Below are positions 1 through 8,790 of a stretch of 41,213 nt of DNA, piece after piece. Both the position numbers and the translations under genes were made by a program. The notes below the pieces were generated by a model, which was not told the origin of the DNA, ran no database searches, and worked only from the letters and a program-made list of their open reading frames with translations. Origin of the DNA: an uncultured Bacteroidia bacterium. Lineage in GTDB: Bacteria; Bacteroidota; Bacteroidia; Bacteroidales; Prolixibacteraceae. Location: assembly GCA_903904515.1 (NCBI GenBank), contig CAIVCR010000035.1, positions 1 through 41,213 on the forward strand, written 5' to 3'. The first letter of the stretch is position 1. The number at the start of each line of letters is the position of its first letter.

Positions 1-303
1 ATTTGCAGCTATTTTTTCTCGCAAAGTCCGCAAAGCATCGCAAAGGGTTTACGGATTAATATTTTTTTCTTTACGTCACTTAGCGTTCTTAGCGCGACCT
101 AATTTGCAGCTATTTTTTCGCGCAAAGTCCGCAAAGCATCGCAAAGGGTTTACGGATTGATATTTTTTTCTTTGCGTCACTTAGCGTTCTTTGCGCGACC
201 TATTTATTGTCTCTTTTTTCTCGCGAAGGTCGCAAAGACCCGCAAAGATTTACATGGTTATTTTTCTTGCATCACTTAGCTGTCATTGTGTGACTATCTA
301 ATG
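1..303. repeat. Three tandem ~100-bp palindromic GCAAAG repeats
   Basis: Copy 1 spans 1-101 and copy 2 spans 102-201; they differ at only a few bases. A third, degraded copy runs from about 202 to 303. Each copy has GCAAAG motifs on its left half and CTTTGCG or TTAGCG motifs on its right half, so each can fold into a long imperfect stem-loop. No gene was seen in this first 353-base stretch. It lies just beyond the stop codon of the minus-strand GH51 gene and may end that transcript. The same motif family recurs near 12690, 29640, 31177 and 41070. Confidence 0.85.
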
Positions 304-353
304 CTATGCGGTTTAAGATTGGGTATTCGCAATTCCTGAAAAATTCATCCGAT

Positions 354-2327
354 TTAATACTGCTTAATTTTAATTACCGTGAACGAATAAGGCGCTAGAA
401 CCTGATCGACCGTTTTCCCTTTAATAATCAATTTGTTCTCAACAGGAGTAAGTACTGTTGGATGTTCAATTGAATTGAAAGTTGTGAGGTCATCACTTTG
501 AAGCGTAATTATTGTCCCGTTTCTGGACAATTTGCTAGTTCCGTCAAGGGCTACATTTACCGATTGAGGTTCACCTTTTGAATTGACCAGTTTCAGGATG
601 ATTTCATGAGAATTCTGATCGTACGTTGCTGAACCATAGAGTCCATCCTGACCTGTCATTGGTTTATTGGCCCTTAGCATTGGTAATACCTCGGTCCCCT
701 TATTGTTTGAGAACAATTTTTGAACGAAATAATTGACTGTTCCATACGAGCGCAGGTTGTCGAACCAGATCAGGTCAGGCGTCCACTGCCACCCATCGAC
801 ATGGGCAAAAAGCGGGGCGTAAGAACAAAGCTGAACAACTGCGGCATTACGCTCCAAACCGGTCATGAAGGCAGCTTCAGAGAGGGCGCATTTCCAGTGA
901 TTATGAGACTCGGGAATCCCGGTTTTAGCTCCATGAGCTGCATATTCTCCGGCAAAAATCTTATAGCTGTTGCGGTCATAATTATCATAACGGGTGGCAT
1001 TTTCCAGGAACCACTCCGGTTTTGAATAGTAGTGTTCATCAACAATCTGAGCATTCAGTTTTTTAAGTTCAGAAGAAGCATAATCAAAGTTCGTTCCGTT
1101 TGGAGCAGGACCTGCGCTTGAGATAATCTTTATGGAAGGATATTTTTCGGCAATCGCTTTTGCAAAAATCTTATAACGTTCGATATATTGATTTCCCCAC
1201 TGCTCATTTCCGACTCCGATCATTTTGAGGTTGAAGGGTTCCGGATGCCCCATTTGAGTACGGATTTTCCCCCATTTAGAATCAGAAGTTCCGTTGGCAA
1301 ACTCTACCAGATCAAGGGCATCCTGAATATAGGGGTCGAGTTGATCCAATGGGACAAGCTCGGCCGTATTATACTGGCATGCCATTCCACAACTCAGAAT
1401 AGGAAGCGGTTCTGCGATCAGATCTTCAGATAATTGGAAGTATTCATAAAACCCTAATCCGAAACTTTGGAAATAATCGGGAGTTTCGCGGCGTTTAAAT
1501 TCTGTGTTCCATCGGTTTACGATCAGTTTGCGGTCTTCGGTATTTCCGATAGTTTTTTTCCATTGGTAACGGGTCTCGAGTTCCCTCCCTTCGACTACGC
1601 ATCCTCCCGGGAAACGGATAAATCCAGGTTTCAGGTCGGCAAGCAATTGTACCAGGTCCGCACGCAGACCACCCGGACGATTTTTCCACGTGTCGTCAGG
1701 GAAGAGAGAAATCATATCGAGATCCAGCGACCCTTCGCCTTCAAACCAGATGTTGAGCCTTGCTTTTTGTTCGGTGGCAGTTGCCGAGAAGCTGACCTCA
1801 CATCTCTTCCATGATTCCGACTGAGGAACCATGCTGGTGGAGCCGATTACTTCACCCGGAGGATTTACCAGTTCAATGCGCATTCTAAGTTTACTGTCAG
1901 CTTTCTGCTTTGCAAAGACCGAAAAGTGGTAGGTCACCCCTTTTTTTATCCCCATCCCTCTGAACCCTTCATTGGATAATCCAAAGGATGGTTCACCCGA
2001 AGCAACCGAAATCCTGGCAAAGCGCGGATTGTCAGGATTTGTCTCACTGCGGTTTAAAATGGTTACCCCAGTGGTTGTGTCGGGTTTCATAATCTTCCAG
2101 CCCATCAGGGGTTGAAAGAACTCAAAGGAGCGATTTTTGACGAGTTCTGCATAAATGCCACCATCGGCTGCAAGGTTTATATCTTCAAAAAATATTCCCC
2201 ACATGGTTGGCTGAACAGGAGCGACAGGTTTTGAGGTATTTACATGAATCTGAATCTGGGAAAATGCGTTTATTCCTGACAGGAGACCTAAAAGAACGAT
2301 TAATTTAAAAATTGATTGACTTCTCAT
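354..2327 (-). CDS. Alpha-L-arabinofuranosidase, GH51 (large form)
   Basis: Predicted to release terminal alpha-L-arabinofuranose from arabinan, arabinoxylan or arabinogalactan side chains by a retaining mechanism. The 657-residue product has a signal peptide (about residues 1-23, ending in AFSQ) and an N-terminal GIFFEDINLAADGGIYAEL block typical of GH51. A carbohydrate-binding-like beta-sandwich insert follows (about 80-210), then the TIM barrel with RFPGGC (238-243). The acid/base is seen in GVGNEQWG (Glu375) and the nucleophile in FAGEYAAH (Glu461). A C-terminal beta domain follows. Its start overlaps the GH95 stop by 4 bp, so the two are probably co-transcribed and translationally coupled. 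It resembles the 676-residue GH51 at 8791-10821 far more than the 511-residue one. Family assignment is firm; the exact polysaccharide is inferred. Confidence 0.93.
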   Translation of the reverse strand: MRSQSIFKLIVLLGLLSGINAFSQIQIHVNTSKPVAPVQPTMWGIFFEDINLAADGGIYAELVKNRSFEFFQPLMGWKIMKPDTTTGVTILNRSETNPDNPRFARISVASGEPSFGLSNEGFRGMGIKKGVTYHFSVFAKQKADSKLRMRIELVNPPGEVIGSTSMVPQSESWKRCEVSFSATATEQKARLNIWFEGEGSLDLDMISLFPDDTWKNRPGGLRADLVQLLADLKPGFIRFPGGCVVEGRELETRYQWKKTIGNTEDRKLIVNRWNTEFKRRETPDYFQSFGLGFYEYFQLSEDLIAEPLPILSCGMACQYNTAELVPLDQLDPYIQDALDLVEFANGTSDSKWGKIRTQMGHPEPFNLKMIGVGNEQWGNQYIERYKIFAKAIAEKYPSIKIISSAGPAPNGTNFDYASSELKKLNAQIVDEHYYSKPEWFLENATRYDNYDRNSYKIFAGEYAAHGAKTGIPESHNHWKCALSEAAFMTGLERNAAVVQLCSYAPLFAHVDGWQWTPDLIWFDNLRSYGTVNYFVQKLFSNNKGTEVLPMLRANKPMTGQDGLYGSATYDQNSHEIILKLVNSKGEPQSVNVALDGTSKLSRNGTIITLQSDDLTTFNSIEHPTVLTPVENKLIIKGKTVDQVLAPYSFTVIKIKQY

Positions 2328-4762
2328 TTTGTGCTGATGTTTAGCTGATCATCCAGTGAATAGGTTCCCCCTTTTTCCAGACTGGTGAATTTTGCTGATT
2401 TATCCTTGTATTTGATCAGGCATGCCCCTCCATTTCTTGAAAAGAGTTGAGCAGAAACCAGCTTGTTGTTTTCCCATTTCATAGTAAGGATGTTTCCACC
2501 GCGGGCCACCAACCCTTTTACTTCCCCGTTTTTCCAGACAGAGGGGAGGGCAGGAAGCAGTTCGATATACCCATTATGACTTTGAAGCAACATCTCGGCA
2601 ATACCTGATGTCCCCCCGAAATTTCCGTCAATCTGGAATGGCGGATGGCCACAGAACAGATTTGGGTAGGTTCCACCCGCGTTCGACATGTTGATTTTGC
2701 CATTGTCTGTTTGGCGAAGGAGGTTTTTCAGCAATTTATAGGCTCGGTCGCCATCTTTGAGTCTTGCCCAGAAATTGACTTTCCACGCCAGTGACCAACC
2801 GGTTCCGATATCGGTCCTGGCATCCAGGCTCTTCCTTACAGCAGCTGCCAGTTCAGGTGTCCGTTGCGGGTCAACCTGGTTTCCGGGATGTAACATATAA
2901 ATATGGGAAACATGCCTGTGCGTCGGCTCTGTTTCTTTGTATTCCTTACCCCACTCCATAAGGCGTCCATCTGATCCGATCTGCGGAACAGCAAGATTCT
3001 TCAGGGAGAGGTCTATTTTCTCCAGCAATGGATTTGTGTCTTTCAGTACCTCTGAAGCTTGCAACACATTGGTAAACAGTTCGTGAATCACCTCCTGGTC
3101 GTGCGACGGTCCCATACTGATCGAGCAAACAGAACCATCAGGGGCGACGAAAGCATTTTCAGGCGAGGCGGCAGGACCTGATACCAGCTTGCCTGTGGCC
3201 GGATCTTTCACGAGCCAGTCGAGATAAAAGCGGGCCGATTCCAACATAATAGGATATACCCGTTCCAGGTATTTCCGGTCAAGGGTATAGGTGTAATGAT
3301 CCCAGAGATGCTGACATAGCCAACCCCCGGCACCGACATGCATGCCCCAGCCGGGGTGTTCACCGGGTGAGGTAAATCCCCAAACGTTGGTAATCGGATG
3401 GACACACCATCCACCCATTTTGTATTGGACAGCAGCAGTGACTTCCCCTGGTTTAACCAGTGATTCAATGAGGTTTGTAAGAGGGCCATAGCACTCGGAG
3501 AGATTGGTAATGTCGGCTGGCCAATAGTTCATCTGTACGTTGATATCGGTATGATAATCGCCATTCCATGCTGTCTGTATTTTATTGGCCCATACTCCCT
3601 GCAGGTTAGCTGGCAATGACCCCTCGCGCGATGAGGAGATCAGAAGGTACCTTCCAAACTGAAAATAAATCTCCTGAAGATGTAGATCATCGGGATTGGT
3701 CTCCTGATTTTTCAAACGTATATGCGTTGGAATGGTGTCGGGATCGTTGGTTGTGAGTTTCAAACTCACTTTTTCCATGAGGGACGAATAATCGTCAACA
3801 TGTCTTTTTAAAAGTTTAGTATAAGGCTGATCAATGATTTTGTTGAGCTGTTCAAATGAAGTTATCCTTGGATTATTTCCCAGATAGGTGGGGTACTCCT
3901 GTTTGTAATTGGTCGAGGCAGTGAGAATTAAAACCACCTCATCGGCATGGGTTACCACCATTTTATTATCTGCGAAAGTAACAGCCCCACCAGATGAGAT
4001 CGCTTTTAGCCTGGCAGCGAACATCATTCCATCACCCCCTTTGCCGTTATCCATGGTTCCGGTCATCACCAACTGATCATTTTCGCTACGGGTTGTGAAC
4101 CGCTCGGGACGATTTAGGGATGTTCTGAAGCTTAAGGCCCCTTTCTTATCTGCCGTCAACCGCATGACAAGTGCACGGTCAGGATAACTCGTGAAGATCT
4201 CACGTTTAAAGTTTATTCCGTCCTGTCTGTACGAAACAGTGACAACGCTGCGCGAGAGATCAAGTTCGCGGTGGTAATCCTGGTAGGTTGCCGATTTTCC
4301 AAAATCGAGCCAAAGATCACCCAGTGTCTGGTAGCAGCCAAAAGGGACTTTTGAGCCGTTTCCCTGTCCTGAACCGGCCCCTTTGCATATCTGAGTTTTG
4401 AGAGTTAGTTCCGAAGCTTCCTTGTATTTTCCGCTAAAAAGCAACTCGCGTATTTTAGCCAATGACGAAATTGCATTGGGATTATTGTTGTCGTCCGGAC
4501 TGCCTGACCATAAGGTTTTTTCGTTTAGTTGAAGCCGTTCGTGATTTACATCACCAAAGACCATCGCCCCAAGAAATCCATTTCCGATGGGGAAGGCCTT
4601 GAGCCATTCCGGATCGTTTTCCCAACCGCGAGTCACATCCTGAACCGATGAATTGGCTGGCTGATTGTCCCATATCCGGAGAGCAGGAGCAGGTGTTGTT
4701 TTTACTGCACAGGAAAATAGTGCGATTAGAAACAGTAACAGAAGTGATTTTTGGATGGTCAT
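2324..4762 (-). CDS. GH95 alpha-L-fucosidase / alpha-L-galactosidase lipoprotein
   Basis: Inverting exo-enzyme predicted to remove terminal alpha-L-fucose or alpha-L-galactose from plant cell-wall glycans. I prefer the ATG at 4762, which gives a clean lipoprotein signal (MTIQKSLLLL...LFSC); an in-frame ATG at 4792 would add ten residues. Numbering here is from 4792. The N-terminal beta domain includes NGFLGAMVFG (71-80) and the (alpha/alpha)6 barrel follows. The general acid is probably Glu545 in SPENAF, and Asp722 lies in IDGNFGG. The HTDINVQMNYWPA block (414-426) matches the conserved GH95 asparagine pair, but its first member is Asp416 rather than Asn. The length is normal for the family. 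It shares a 4-bp overlap with the downstream GH51 and is preceded by two hairpins (4816-4870). Confidence 0.92.
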   Translation of the reverse strand: MTIQKSLLLLFLIALFSCAVKTTPAPALRIWDNQPANSSVQDVTRGWENDPEWLKAFPIGNGFLGAMVFGDVNHERLQLNEKTLWSGSPDDNNNPNAISSLAKIRELLFSGKYKEASELTLKTQICKGAGSGQGNGSKVPFGCYQTLGDLWLDFGKSATYQDYHRELDLSRSVVTVSYRQDGINFKREIFTSYPDRALVMRLTADKKGALSFRTSLNRPERFTTRSENDQLVMTGTMDNGKGGDGMMFAARLKAISSGGAVTFADNKMVVTHADEVVLILTASTNYKQEYPTYLGNNPRITSFEQLNKIIDQPYTKLLKRHVDDYSSLMEKVSLKLTTNDPDTIPTHIRLKNQETNPDDLHLQEIYFQFGRYLLISSSREGSLPANLQGVWANKIQTAWNGDYHTDINVQMNYWPADITNLSECYGPLTNLIESLVKPGEVTAAVQYKMGGWCVHPITNVWGFTSPGEHPGWGMHVGAGGWLCQHLWDHYTYTLDRKYLERVYPIMLESARFYLDWLVKDPATGKLVSGPAASPENAFVAPDGSVCSISMGPSHDQEVIHELFTNVLQASEVLKDTNPLLEKIDLSLKNLAVPQIGSDGRLMEWGKEYKETEPTHRHVSHIYMLHPGNQVDPQRTPELAAAVRKSLDARTDIGTGWSLAWKVNFWARLKDGDRAYKLLKNLLRQTDNGKINMSNAGGTYPNLFCGHPPFQIDGNFGGTSGIAEMLLQSHNGYIELLPALPSVWKNGEVKGLVARGGNILTMKWENNKLVSAQLFSRNGGACLIKYKDKSAKFTSLEKGGTYSLDDQLNISTK

Positions 4763-4815
4763 AGCTTTATCATTAAAAAATACAGTTTTCATTATTTTTT
4801 CTCGGTGAAATATGA

Positions 4816-4837
4816 AAGTGTAACAAATGTTACACTT
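4816..4837. promoter_or_regulatory. Perfect 9-bp-arm palindrome upstream of the GH95 gene
   Basis: AAGTGTAAC and GTTACACTT flank a 4-base loop, 23 bases before the alternative ATG at 4792. The arms are too regular to be chance and there is no T-tract typical of a strong terminator. It may be an operator for a dimeric regulator or an mRNA hairpin in the isomerase-GH95 spacer. Confidence 0.55.
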
Positions 4838-4846
4838 CTCCCTTTA

Positions 4847-4870
4847 ACTGAAGTGAACAATCACTTCAGT
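4847..4870 (-). terminator. Hairpin across the end of the sugar isomerase gene
   Basis: ACTGAAGTG and CACTTCAGT are perfect inverted arms around AACAAT and overlap the TGA stop of the minus-strand isomerase gene. Read on the minus strand, only a weak run (TTAAAG) follows. It may act as a leaky terminator or processing signal between the isomerase and GH95 genes. Confidence 0.45.
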
Positions 4871-5673
4871 GCTTTTCTCAATAAATCTTTTACATATAAA
4901 TTAATTTCCCACTGACTGGTAACCGGACTATTGTCTTCGGTCCTGGTCCACATGTATGGAGGTGGTCCAAATTCAGTCGTCACAGTGAGAAATCCGGCAT
5001 TATTCAATTTTCGATATTCATAGATTCTTCTCCATAAAGCGAGGAAAAATCCGACTGGTTCCTGCCATTCAATAAGTCTTGGGTCGGGAATTTGCGGCCC
5101 CTGAGTATAACCGACCCGGGCATGGATATGCCTGGTCCGTTTTATGGCCTCTTCCACAATCTCAGCACAATTTTCCAGATAGCTCTCTGTCACACAGGTC
5201 CAGTGTGAAAAATCAGCCGTTATTTTCATCTCAGGTCTGCGCTGAAACAGTTCCCAGGTATTGTATGGGCTAAAACCTATTCGTCCGCGGTGGGTTTCAT
5301 GGGCAACGGTAATCCTGTTCTTTATGGAAAACTCTTCAACGGTGTCGATGACTCTGAGCTGATCCTCAAGTGAAAAATAGTCCCGGCCTGAATGGGTGTT
5401 GATTAGTAGTGGATTACATTCGAGGCATAGGTTGAGGTAATATTCCAGTGACCTGCAAAAATCGTTAATGGTATCCCCTTTCGCCTGGTGCTGGTGACTG
5501 ACTATTTTCAGATCGTATTGCTCCAATAATCGGATGAAATTTTTCCTTTCGTTTGGTTCTTCGGGCATCCAGGTGTCAACTCCGTCATATCCTGCCTCTT
5601 TTACCCTTAGAAAAAAATCTTCAACCGGCAGGTGTTCCTGACCCCATTGCGGACAGAGAATCAAAAGATTCAT
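4861..5673 (-). CDS. Sugar phosphate isomerase/epimerase-like TIM-barrel protein
   Basis: A 270-residue member of the xylose-isomerase-like/AP-endonuclease-2 TIM-barrel superfamily. Its candidate divalent-metal ligands lie at the usual strand ends: Glu126 in VAHETHRG, Asp154 in ITADFSHW, His184 in HIHARVG and Glu234 in TTEFGPPPY. No signal peptide is visible, so it is probably cytoplasmic. Its ATG overlaps the stop of the upstream dioxygenase gene (4 bp), indicating translational coupling. Members of this superfamily act as ketose epimerases or isomerases, and some act as lyases on 3-keto-glycosides. Given two Gfo/Idh oxidoreductases and a DUF1080 protein in the window, that last role is attractive but unproven. 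Confidence 0.85.
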   Translation of the reverse strand: MNLLILCPQWGQEHLPVEDFFLRVKEAGYDGVDTWMPEEPNERKNFIRLLEQYDLKIVSHQHQAKGDTINDFCRSLEYYLNLCLECNPLLINTHSGRDYFSLEDQLRVIDTVEEFSIKNRITVAHETHRGRIGFSPYNTWELFQRRPEMKITADFSHWTCVTESYLENCAEIVEEAIKRTRHIHARVGYTQGPQIPDPRLIEWQEPVGFFLALWRRIYEYRKLNNAGFLTVTTEFGPPPYMWTRTEDNSPVTSQWEINLYVKDLLRKALK

Positions 5674-6503
5674 AAATGGATTGTTTTTAGTCGTGAATAG
5701 ATCAAAGGGGTTTGTGATTCATCATTCAGCAGATCTCCGATTTTAAGTTTAGCTACCTGCTCATCGGTCAGAATGTTTTTAATTCCGTTAAATGTTGCCC
5801 CATCGGGCATGTAGGCGCAGGTCATTGCCCGCCTGAAACCGCTTGTCATGTTGGCTCCCGCACCATGAATGGTAAGGCCATTGTGAAAAGAACAACTTCC
5901 GGCCTTCATGGGCACTGCCACTGATTTGGATTTAATAAATTGAGGATAAAACTCAAATATCGCATCCATGTTTTTCCCGATTCCGGGATTTTCAAACGTA
6001 GTAGAATGGAATGTTCCGGGGATAAAATAGAGGCAACCGTTTTCGAGAGTAGCATCATCCAGCGCCACCCAGATCGATAATGCCCGCCGGTCGCTGAAAG
6101 ACCAGAATGGGGTATCGAGATGCCAGGATGTTGGATTGGCCCAGGGCCTTTTTATGAGCGCCTGGTCATGCCAGATCCGCGTCCCTTCCCACCCGGCAAG
6201 ATCCGCCGCCATTCTCCCCAAATTTTTATCGAGCATCAGCTGTTTTACCTTGTCGTTGGTTTGCCAAAGATTCAGCATCTGGTCAAATACCTTGGCAAAG
6301 TAATCGCTGTCCTTGTTGATCCCGTCGTCTTCCCCGACTTTAATCTCGCTGCCAGGCATTTTCTTGCCGCCCCGTTGTTCAATCGCCTCTGTTACAGCCT
6401 CTCTCCATACTGTTAAATCAGCCTCACTAAGGAAATCTTCAATCAGTAGAAAGCCGTTTTCACGGTATGAATCGATTTGTTGTTGGGAAAGTATAGCGTT
6501 CAT
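5670..6503 (-). CDS. Phytanoyl-CoA dioxygenase (PhyH) family protein
   Basis: Predicted Fe(II)/2-oxoglutarate-dependent dioxygenase of 277 residues, probably cytoplasmic. The iron-binding facial triad appears as His128 and Asp130 in SWHLDTPFW and His213 in TIHGAGAN. The Arg pair at 224-225 (GFRRAM) is suited to binding 2-oxoglutarate. I start it at the ATG at 6503 (MNAILSQQQ), where homology-like sequence begins. The upstream in-frame ATG at 6647 would add 48 residues encoded largely by a short CCGGGTGACT repeat and looks spurious. PhyH proteins hydroxylate very varied substrates; coupling to a sugar isomerase suggests a sugar-derived or cell-wall-linked substrate, which is inference. Confidence 0.85.
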   Translation of the reverse strand: MNAILSQQQIDSYRENGFLLIEDFLSEADLTVWREAVTEAIEQRGGKKMPGSEIKVGEDDGINKDSDYFAKVFDQMLNLWQTNDKVKQLMLDKNLGRMAADLAGWEGTRIWHDQALIKRPWANPTSWHLDTPFWSFSDRRALSIWVALDDATLENGCLYFIPGTFHSTTFENPGIGKNMDAIFEFYPQFIKSKSVAVPMKAGSCSFHNGLTIHGAGANMTSGFRRAMTCAYMPDGATFNGIKNILTDEQVAKLKIGDLLNDESQTPLIYSRLKTIHL

Positions 6504-6583
6504 AAAGGTAAGGTCTGATGTTAGTTTGATCGCTGTTAAACCATTCAAAGATATAAAAATGCAATTAATTATCGGGTATAAAT

Positions 6584-6645
6584 AGTCGCCGGGTGACTGT
6601 TCAGGACTTGCATAGTCACCCGGTGACTTCAAACCGGGTGACTTC
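6584..6645. repeat. Short palindromic CCGGGTGACT repeats
   Basis: Near-palindromes AGTCGCCGGGTGACT (6584-6598) and AGTCACCCGGTGACT (6614-6628) are followed by a half copy, CCGGGTGACTTC (6634-6645). They fill the spacer between the GH127 stop and the dioxygenase gene. They resemble small dispersed palindromic repeats and could fold as hairpins after the GH127 transcript unit boundary. Confidence 0.6.
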
Positions 6646-6657
6646 ATTAGCGAATAA

Positions 6658-8592
6658 TTATTTTTTTGGAATCCACACCTTCATCTTTCCGATACCCCGG
6701 TTATTCCACGAATAATAAGGGATGGCAGAAAAACTTACTTTTCCGTCGATTAATTTGCCCGAAATCGTTTCAATTCCACCCAGCAGATTTGGGTTAAATC
6801 CTGCGCTGAACAGATCATTAGGCGAAATACCTATGTTGTCAATATTCTCATTGTCAATCGCTTCCAGGCAATAAACAATTGGGCCCCGTTCTATGGCAAC
6901 TTTGCCCAGATCATCTTTTACCGATTTGTTGGCCACTACCTGGCGGATCTGCATTGGTAATGTCAGGTTCACTACATCTCCTTGTTTCCACTCGCGGTCC
7001 ATAACAGCATAACCTTTGTCAGACTTGAAAGCGATCTTTTTACCATTTAAGAGAATAGCAAAGGAATCCTTTTCCGGTAACGTGTATGTATACAAATCTC
7101 CGGGAACCGGCTGGTTTTTAGCCCATCCGGGGATGCGCAGACAAAGTGCGAATTTCCCGGGATTTTCTCCGGAAACCGAGACCTTCACGTTCCCATCCCA
7201 TGGATATTGGCTTTCCTGGCTGATTTCAACGTGATTTTTTCCGTTCAGGTCAATTTTGGATGAACTTGTCGTATATAGATTTACATAGATTTTGTCTTCC
7301 CCTTTTGCATAAATATAGCCCGGAACTGAAGGGAGAAAACGGCACATGTTGGTCGGGCAGCATGAACACCCAAACCATGGCTGACGGTCGAGCTTTTCGC
7401 CGCTGTTGAATTTATACTTAAGATCGCACTCCAGTGGATTGGGGTAGAAGAAGGTTTTGCCGTCCAACCCAATTCCGGAGATCACCCCATTGTAGAGACT
7501 CCGTTCGAGCACATCGATATATTTTGAATCGCCGTGAAGCAAAAACATGCGATAATTCCAATATACATTGGCGATTGCGGCACAGGTTTCGTTGTAGGCC
7601 GTGAGGTTTGGCAATTCATAATTATCCCCGAATGCTTCCCCTTCGTGACGTGAACCAATGCCTCCTGTGATATAGAATTTCTTCATAACCATATTCTCCC
7701 AGATCTTATCGATTGCAGAGATATATGCTGCATTCCCGGTCAACGCAGCAACGTCGGCAACGCCTGAATACAGGTATCCGGCACGAACTGCATGTCCTAC
7801 AGCCTCATCCTGTTGAATGAATGGTTTGTGGTCCTGTGAATAGGCCTTTTTTGGATCGTTCTCCTTGCCGCGACTGTCGATAAAATATTTTGCAAGATCG
7901 AGGTATTTCTGCTCTTTGGTGATGCGGTATAATTTCACGAGCCCCATCTCTACGATTTCGTGACCCGGAGCATCATTCCTTTTACCGGGAGTGAATACCT
8001 GACGGAGCAGATCTGCATTCTTAAGTGCGATATCGAGAAAGTTGCGCTTCCCGGTTGACTGAAAATGGGCCGAAGCGGCTTCGAACAGATGTCCTGAATT
8101 ATAGAGCTCATGACTTAGCACCGATTCATTTACCCACCGTTGGTCACCTGACCATGGGTGCGGATGCTTCGGGTCAATGGTCCGTGCGGTATATAAATAA
8201 CCGTCGGCTTCCTGGGCTTTCCCAACGATTGTGATCAGGCTGTCGACATAGCGGTCGAGTTTCGGATCGGGATGAACGCTCATTGAATAAGAGGCTCCTT
8301 CGATGATCTTGTAGATATCTGTGTCGTCAAACGGAAACTCAGTTCCGAATTTCCCCTCTTTTTTGGCAGCCTTTTCAAAATTGGCCACCCTGCCGGTCTC
8401 TTCACATTTGGCGAACGAGGCAGGAATTGTCACCGTTCGGGCAGTCTCAATCTTGGGAGACCAGAACTGATCGCTGATTTTTACTTCGTTAAAGGGGATA
8501 CCCTGAATCTGGTAGTCGGATTTTGAGGTTTCGTTTTTACAGGAAAACAACACAAAAAAAGCCAATAGCGGAATAGTGTGGAAAATATTCAT
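6658..8592 (-). CDS. GH127 beta-L-arabinofuranosidase (DUF1680) lipoprotein
   Basis: Predicted retaining exo-enzyme releasing beta-L-arabinofuranose, as found in hydroxyproline-linked arabinans and some pectic side chains. The 644-residue product has a lipoprotein signal (AFFVLFSCKN, Cys18) and the N-terminal (alpha/alpha)6 barrel of the family. It keeps the cysteine-zinc active site known from HypBA1: Glu319 (HEGEAFGDN) as the likely acid/base, Glu335 and Cys337 (AYNETCAA), and Cys411-Cys412 (GCSCCPTNMC), where Cys411 corresponds to the nucleophile. With three alpha-specific GH51 enzymes in the same block, the cell can attack both anomers of arabinofuranose. The substrate choice is inferred from the family. 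Confidence 0.92.
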   Translation of the reverse strand: MNIFHTIPLLAFFVLFSCKNETSKSDYQIQGIPFNEVKISDQFWSPKIETARTVTIPASFAKCEETGRVANFEKAAKKEGKFGTEFPFDDTDIYKIIEGASYSMSVHPDPKLDRYVDSLITIVGKAQEADGYLYTARTIDPKHPHPWSGDQRWVNESVLSHELYNSGHLFEAASAHFQSTGKRNFLDIALKNADLLRQVFTPGKRNDAPGHEIVEMGLVKLYRITKEQKYLDLAKYFIDSRGKENDPKKAYSQDHKPFIQQDEAVGHAVRAGYLYSGVADVAALTGNAAYISAIDKIWENMVMKKFYITGGIGSRHEGEAFGDNYELPNLTAYNETCAAIANVYWNYRMFLLHGDSKYIDVLERSLYNGVISGIGLDGKTFFYPNPLECDLKYKFNSGEKLDRQPWFGCSCCPTNMCRFLPSVPGYIYAKGEDKIYVNLYTTSSSKIDLNGKNHVEISQESQYPWDGNVKVSVSGENPGKFALCLRIPGWAKNQPVPGDLYTYTLPEKDSFAILLNGKKIAFKSDKGYAVMDREWKQGDVVNLTLPMQIRQVVANKSVKDDLGKVAIERGPIVYCLEAIDNENIDNIGISPNDLFSAGFNPNLLGGIETISGKLIDGKVSFSAIPYYSWNNRGIGKMKVWIPKK

Positions 8593-8655
8593 TGTCTGTA
8601 TTTTAATTTTTCATATTTAACTCTAAACGCTTAATGAGGCTGTATCAAAAGTTAT

Positions 8656-8782
8656 TTAAGTTAACCACAATGGTCACAAAGTCCGCCAGTTGGCGGATCA
8701 CAAAGATCACAAGAATCAGAAATACAATATATTACATTTGTGTTCTTTGTTTTTACCTTGTGTGCTTTGTGTTTAAAATGAC
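8656..8782. repeat. Imperfect CACAAAG stem-loop with embedded 16-bp palindrome
   Basis: Motifs like CACAATGGTCACAAAG on the left and TTGTGTTCTTTG and CTTGTGTGCTTTGTG on the right form a long imperfect inverted repeat between the GH127 and GH51 genes. Inside the left arm sits a perfect palindrome, TCCGCCAGTTGGCGGA (8682-8697), which interrupts the periodic pattern. It looks like a small palindromic repeat inserted in a larger one. Confidence 0.6.
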
Positions 8783-8790
8783 TTTTTATA

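Noticed and set aside
1188-1814. Plus-strand ORFs opposite the first GH51 gene
   Set aside because: They are antisense shadows of a confirmed gene with conserved catalytic motifs.
6504-6647. 48-residue N-terminal extension of the dioxygenase
   Set aside because: It translates short palindromic repeats, and homology-like sequence begins at the ATG at 6503.
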